Positions 32,159-35,865 of a stretch of DNA of 35,865 nt are shown here, piece after piece (position 1 is the stretch's first letter; every line of letters starts with the position of its first letter). The stretch spans positions 1 through 35,865 of the IMG/VR virus record IMGVR_UViG_3300033153_010576; one strand, written 5' to 3'. The translations under genes were made by a program, and so were the position numbers. Origin of the DNA: a virus. The notes below the pieces were generated by a model. The model saw nothing but the letters and a program-made list of their open reading frames with translations. It was not told the origin of the DNA and ran no database searches.

Positions 32159-34822
32159 TCAAATTTTATATTCTTCAAGCTCTCCCCAGCTAGGGCCAAT
32201 CTCAAAGTCAACTTTAAACGATCTTTCAACTCCAAAGATCTTCCTTGGCTTTGTCATAACTTTCTTAACTATAGTAGCAACTTGCTTAAGTTCAGTCTTT
32301 GGAATCTCTAACATCATGGAGTCATGGACACTACCAATTAACTTAGCTACGTAGCCTTTCTTTTCAAGCTCTTTTTGCACATCAATAAGTGCCAAGCTCA
32401 TAAGATCTCCAGCAGTACTTTGAATAGGGAAGTTAAGGCCTTCTCGTAAAATATTATTTTCATCACCTAAGAAATATCGTTTCCTCCCAAAACCATTTAC
32501 AAGACTTTTTTCCTTAGTAAGAGTTTGCTTAGTTTGTTCATACCACTTTCTGTATGCAGGATGCTCATTAAAATATTTAGTATCCATTATCTTAAACTCT
32601 TCATAAGTAACAGTAATTGTAGGATCTTTAGTTAGTAGTCTTTTATACATACCTCTAAGACCACCACCATAGTTACGACCAAAAATATAAGTCTTCATAC
32701 AGGATCTTTTAGATTGCCAATCAGGAGCATCTTTTGTAATTTTAAAGATCCTTTTAGTGTTTTCATCATGAGGGTTAAGATCATTTTTAATCATATCAAT
32801 TATCACATTATCATTAGAAGCATAAGCAATGATTGCAAGTTCCAGTCCAGAAAAATCTGCATTAAAAAATATATTACCCTCATTAACTACAAAGATATGC
32901 TTTGCAACAGAAGGTATATTCTGACCGTTGGGATCATTTGAACTTAATCTTCCAGTACTTGTTCCATGAATTTTATATTTTGGATGTACTCTAGAATTAG
33001 CATCAAGATCAAATTTAGTATAAGTTGTAAGAAGTTTATTAGTTTTTCGAAATTTCATTATGATTATTAAAGCATCTTTAACTCTCACTAATTCATGATG
33101 TTCACAAGTATGTTTATATTGAGGACGTTTAAGATTATCTATAGTATCCATGCGATCCTTAACTCTTATAAAATATTCTGTAAATGCTGCTTCGTCCGTA
33201 GATATATCTCCACCATCAGTTTTTGCAAAGGAACTACCTACAACTCTTAAAGGTTTAAGCTCAGTAATTAAAGTATGTTTCCTCGTAAGCTCTGCAAATT
33301 TCTTGGTATCCTTTCTTTTCTTACACCCTTCAACAAAATATTCTGCATACTCTTTTTTAACTTTCTCACTGCTCTTTGGAGGAACTCCAAAAAATAAAAA
33401 CCTTAAATGTTCAATAGAAGTAATCTTAAAAACTTCTGGAAGTTCCGTAAACTCACTCATACCTCTACTTAAAAAAGCAACTTCTACAATTAATTCTTTT
33501 TGCCACTTACTAAGTTTCTTTTGGTCAATCTTAATTCCGTTCATTATCATTGCAACAACAGGTTTAATTAAAGGAATGGAAATATTTCTATAAATATGGT
33601 AAGTATCATCTTCTTTAAGTTCTTTAAGAAGAGGTTTTAAAATTTGTGGAATTACAACACAGTCTCTTGCATTATACTTACGAGCATCCTCTTCTTCCAT
33701 ATCAGTTATTTTGCATTCCCTAGCTTTAAAAATATTTTTCCAATAAGGAGTTTTTCCATAAACAGAAGTGATATACCCTAGGGTATGAGGAAGTTCTGCA
33801 TTTCTTACATGGTGTGCAAGAAAAGTATCTTCAGTAACATTCTTTACTGGATAACCTTTTTCAAGTAAAAATGGAACATCAAACAAAGCATTCTGCCAGG
33901 CAGTAGGACACTTTGCTAAAATATCCTTTAAAGCTTTCTTAACTAATTTAGATTCACCATTCACAAATTGTTGATAACCTCCCTTTAAAAGTCTTGCAAC
34001 AACAATACAATCACTCTCACTTGTAGCCATTCCAATACAGTAAACTTCTCCTTTACTTGCAGAAAGACCAGTAGTTTCAATGTCACAACTTACAAGTTGT
34101 TTATCCTTAACAACCTTATCTCGAAATTCTAAAATCTCCTTTACAGTGGGAAACAGATTAAAATTTTCTTTAATTTTTTTATATCCTTTTATAACAATTT
34201 CTTTACATTTAATAAAATCACTTACCCATGTAGGTTCCTGATGTCGATTACCTTTAAAAATAAATTTAGGATTAAACGTGGGAACAATTACAAGATCTTT
34301 AATTATTTTTTTAAACTTACTCTTATCCGGTTGCTGTTCTTCTTCATCCCGAATCTTCCAATTAGTCTTACTTCTCCAAAGATCTCTAAGTACAACAGAT
34401 CCTCTCATTTGCAAAAGGGCAACATTAATTCTTAACATCTTCATTGCAGAATCCCCAAGAGGAATAAAAATTTTAACACCTTTTTCTTTCTTGAGAAACT
34501 CAAGCTCAGCTAAGAAACCTTTCCGACAACACTTAACAGCTTGGTCAATATCATCTCTCCACATTCCGGGTGGGACTTTACAGACAAGTGCATTTGTTTT
34601 CCATACCCTGCTTTTCCTAATATTTGCTTGACCTAGAGCATAGTAAAGATACCCGGAGTATTCATTTACAAAAGGCTCATTTCCTGCAACATCTTTAAAT
34701 AAAGGGTAGTCACCAATAAGAGCATAACTACAAGGTTCATCCGGACCTTTACCAAAAATTTTAACTTCTCCATTTAAAGGACATTCTTTACATTTAGATA
34801 TCCCTCGACGACTGAATCTCAT
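32159..34822 (-). CDS. Family A DNA polymerase with N-terminal UDG-like Fe-S domain
   Basis: 887 aa. Residues 1-205 match family 4 uracil-DNA glycosylases: four Fe-S cysteines C11, C14, C81, C98 (CKECPL, TNALVCK, KCCRKG), GDYPLFKDVAGNEPFV in the place of GExPG..E..G.PFVG, and PTFNPKFIF in the place of PTxHPS. The catalytic His is Asn184 here. Proofreading motifs are intact: DIETTG (D247/E249), N311..D315, Y383..D387. Polymerase motifs A (ADFSGLELAI, D656), B (KRSCMKTYIFGRNYGG, 705-720) and C (VHDS, D834) are present. The start has AAGGAG seven bases upstream. The main replicative polymerase. Confidence 0.93.
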   Translation of the reverse strand: MRFSRRGISKCKECPLNGEVKIFGKGPDEPCSYALIGDYPLFKDVAGNEPFVNEYSGYLYYALGQANIRKSRVWKTNALVCKVPPGMWRDDIDQAVKCCRKGFLAELEFLKKEKGVKIFIPLGDSAMKMLRINVALLQMRGSVVLRDLWRSKTNWKIRDEEEQQPDKSKFKKIIKDLVIVPTFNPKFIFKGNRHQEPTWVSDFIKCKEIVIKGYKKIKENFNLFPTVKEILEFRDKVVKDKQLVSCDIETTGLSASKGEVYCIGMATSESDCIVVARLLKGGYQQFVNGESKLVKKALKDILAKCPTAWQNALFDVPFLLEKGYPVKNVTEDTFLAHHVRNAELPHTLGYITSVYGKTPYWKNIFKARECKITDMEEEDARKYNARDCVVIPQILKPLLKELKEDDTYHIYRNISIPLIKPVVAMIMNGIKIDQKKLSKWQKELIVEVAFLSRGMSEFTELPEVFKITSIEHLRFLFFGVPPKSSEKVKKEYAEYFVEGCKKRKDTKKFAELTRKHTLITELKPLRVVGSSFAKTDGGDISTDEAAFTEYFIRVKDRMDTIDNLKRPQYKHTCEHHELVRVKDALIIIMKFRKTNKLLTTYTKFDLDANSRVHPKYKIHGTSTGRLSSNDPNGQNIPSVAKHIFVVNEGNIFFNADFSGLELAIIAYASNDNVIIDMIKNDLNPHDENTKRIFKITKDAPDWQSKRSCMKTYIFGRNYGGGLRGMYKRLLTKDPTITVTYEEFKIMDTKYFNEHPAYRKWYEQTKQTLTKEKSLVNGFGRKRYFLGDENNILREGLNFPIQSTAGDLMSLALIDVQKELEKKGYVAKLIGSVHDSMMLEIPKTELKQVATIVKKVMTKPRKIFGVERSFKVDFEIGPSWGELEEYKI

Positions 34823-35033
34823 TCTTTAACTCCTTACGGTTTTTTGCTTCAATTTTCATTCTCTTTAAATTCCATTTTGATTGTGCGTCAAAAAAATTAA
34901 TGCCTGTAAGCCTTTTCCCAAAATTATATGTTATTTCAATAAACAGAATTAGTACTTCTAATTGATACTTTGTGATTTTAATACATACACCTAGTTTTTT
35001 TCTAGTAAATATAGTTATTTTACAAGGTTCCAT
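34794..35033 (-). CDS. Hypothetical protein, 79 aa
   Basis: Starts MEPCKITIFTRKKLGVCIKI at the ATG 35033, six bases after AAGGAG. An in-frame TTG one codon earlier is too close to that site. Beta-prone N-terminus with a hydrophobic middle (LEVLILFIEITYNFG) and a very basic C-terminus (KWNLKRMKIEAKNRKELK). It overlaps the polymerase start by 29 bases, so it is translated from the same mRNA. No family recognised; its basic tail would allow nucleic-acid binding. Confidence 0.65.
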   Translation of the reverse strand: MEPCKITIFTRKKLGVCIKITKYQLEVLILFIEITYNFGKRLTGINFFDAQSKWNLKRMKIEAKNRKELKNEIQSSRDI

Positions 35034-35055
35034 CAATCACTCCTTAACTCATTAT

Positions 35056-35244
35056 TTAACATGGGTAGCCCTCATGAATATCATCCGGCTTTGATCTATG
35101 AACATGGAAAGATTCTTGATACATTTCACAAGCCTCATTCATACAAACATAAATATCACCCTCTATATGTCCGTCTTGATGTTGTGCAATTCTTCCCCAA
35201 TAATCATGATAATCTAATTCTTTTTCACAATATAGACATTCCAT
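35056..35244 (-). CDS. Small zinc-ribbon protein, 62 aa
   Basis: The product starts MECLYCEKELDYHDYWG and continues YVCMNEACEMYQESFHVH. The Cx2C at residues 3-6 and the Cx4C at about 34-39 form a zinc ribbon, with extra His/Asp residues nearby. Short proteins of this type recur in phage early regions. The start follows GGGAGG. It lies between the MazG-like gene, which it directly follows, and the 79-aa gene. Confidence 0.75.
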   Translation of the reverse strand: MECLYCEKELDYHDYWGRIAQHQDGHIEGDIYVCMNEACEMYQESFHVHRSKPDDIHEGYPC

Positions 35245-35865
35245 TTAATCCTCCCTTAACTCATTATATTTCATCTTTAATTCTATGTGTTTTTCTATGT
35301 CTATATTTTCTTGTTTGCATAAACATAATAATTCACTAAGACTAATTGATAGATATTCTATTCCTAAAGGGTGACAATCTTCTACAGAGTAATTAAAATT
35401 AAGCAATCCTAATGACACGCTAATCAATGTTTCATCAACAGTTTGTGCCAAACACTCACTAAAGTATATTAGTTTTTCACCAATCCCATAATACCCACAG
35501 ATAGAAAGTATAGTTATTATGATGTCGGCTAGCTCAAAAGGAAATTTATTTTTTAAATTCTCTTCAAATATTTGTATAAATTGTTTGTTATATCTATTAG
35601 TCATAGCGCTACTAGCATACCCGACAAATCTATTATAAATTTCACGGCTATTTATATTTTCCAAGGTTATTCTATAGATTTTAAATGCTTTTCTAGCCTC
35701 TGCCACCTCTTCAATAACATCCATTATTAGTTTTGATGGTGGGATATCTTGATCTATTCTTGAGCCTTTACAATCGGGGCATGGAGTGTCATATCTAGGA
35801 TATCCAAAATTAAGCCTCTCCCCATCACATCTATGACACTTAGGAAAAAACCCTCTCTTAATTGC
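35245..35865 (-). CDS. Zinc-finger/MazG-like protein, 5' end outside the window
   Basis: The frame is open to the right edge, giving 206 residues without a start. The first 47 visible residues carry a DnaJ-like zinc finger: CHRC (10-13) and CPDCKGSR (29-36). From about residue 48 it resembles MazG nucleotide pyrophosphohydrolases: EEVAE (EExxE), ELAD (ExxD) and a C-terminal EKHIELKMKYNELR. The gap between EExxE and ExxD is about 56 residues, longer than usual. An internal ATG (35724) has no ribosome binding site, so the finger is part of the gene. MazG proteins hydrolyse NTPs, dNTPs or (p)ppGpp-like nucleotides. Confidence 0.75.
   Translation of the reverse strand, partial: AIKRGFFPKCHRCDGERLNFGYPRYDTPCPDCKGSRIDQDIPPSKLIMDVIEEVAEARKAFKIYRITLENINSREIYNRFVGYASSAMTNRYNKQFIQIFEENLKNKFPFELADIIITILSICGYYGIGEKLIYFSECLAQTVDETLISVSLGLLNFNYSVEDCHPLGIEYLSISLSELLCLCKQENIDIEKHIELKMKYNELRED

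Noticed and set aside
35245-35724. MazG-like gene as a complete 159-aa protein starting at 35724
   Set aside because: No ribosome binding site at that ATG, and the frame continues upstream into a well-formed zinc finger up to the window edge.
1-35865. Diversity-generating retroelement or variable-repeat system acting on the tail fibre
   Set aside because: No reverse transcriptase frame was found and no template/variable repeat pair was noticed near the fibre gene.
1-35865. Alternative genetic code in the late genes because of the in-frame TAA at 22476
   Set aside because: All other long genes end normally on TAA, TAG or TGA without internal stops, so recoding of a stop codon is not supported.

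Overview
The window reads as the genome, or nearly all of it, of an AT-rich, strictly lytic-looking, short-tailed (podovirus-like) phage of the class Caudoviricetes. The evidence is one uninterrupted virion-morphogenesis operon: large terminase, portal, scaffold, decoration protein, major capsid protein, head-tail adaptor, tail fibre, lysis genes, a nozzle-like protein and two very large injected proteins. There is no tape measure or sheath, and no integrase or CI-type repressor was seen. Nearly every gene has an AGGAGG-type ribosome binding site and many are coupled by ATGA or TAATG overlaps. The host cannot be named from the sequence.

Layout. (1) 1-4271 is leftward: small early-type genes in two blocks. 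A 723-base AT-rich, repeat-rich spacer (2775-3497) separates them and holds a terminator, a promoter, operator-like repeats and an origin-like tract. (2) 4272-4520 is a divergent control region. Two sigma70-like promoters face away from each other, and their -35 regions form a perfect 15-base inverted repeat. (3) 4521-29674 is rightward: small genes, DNA packaging (6011-9834), head (9677-13205, ending in a terminator), connector and tail with lysis genes embedded (13267-21429), an acetyltransferase, and three internal or ejected virion proteins (21873-29674). (4) 29671-35865 is leftward: a small membrane protein, a protein with two predicted DNA-binding helices, a DUF3987-type ATPase, a family A DNA polymerase with an N-terminal uracil-DNA-glycosylase-like domain, small proteins, and a zinc-finger/MazG-like protein that runs off the right edge.

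The two leftward arms make sense if the molecule is circular or circularly permuted. Leftward transcription from 4300 would then run through position 1, into 35865, and on to 29671, where it meets the late operon head-on. Joining the two ends gives the truncated MazG gene a start codon and ribosome binding site, but only if the run of eight T at 11-18 is one base too long.

The ORF calls were refined by hand. Several starts were moved to ATG or GTG codons with a proper ribosome binding site. Five short genes were added (608-775, 4492-4524, 5865-6008, 13267-13446, 29671-29847). No tRNA, CRISPR array, insertion sequence or reverse transcriptase was recognised. Family assignments rest on remembered motifs, not on searches.
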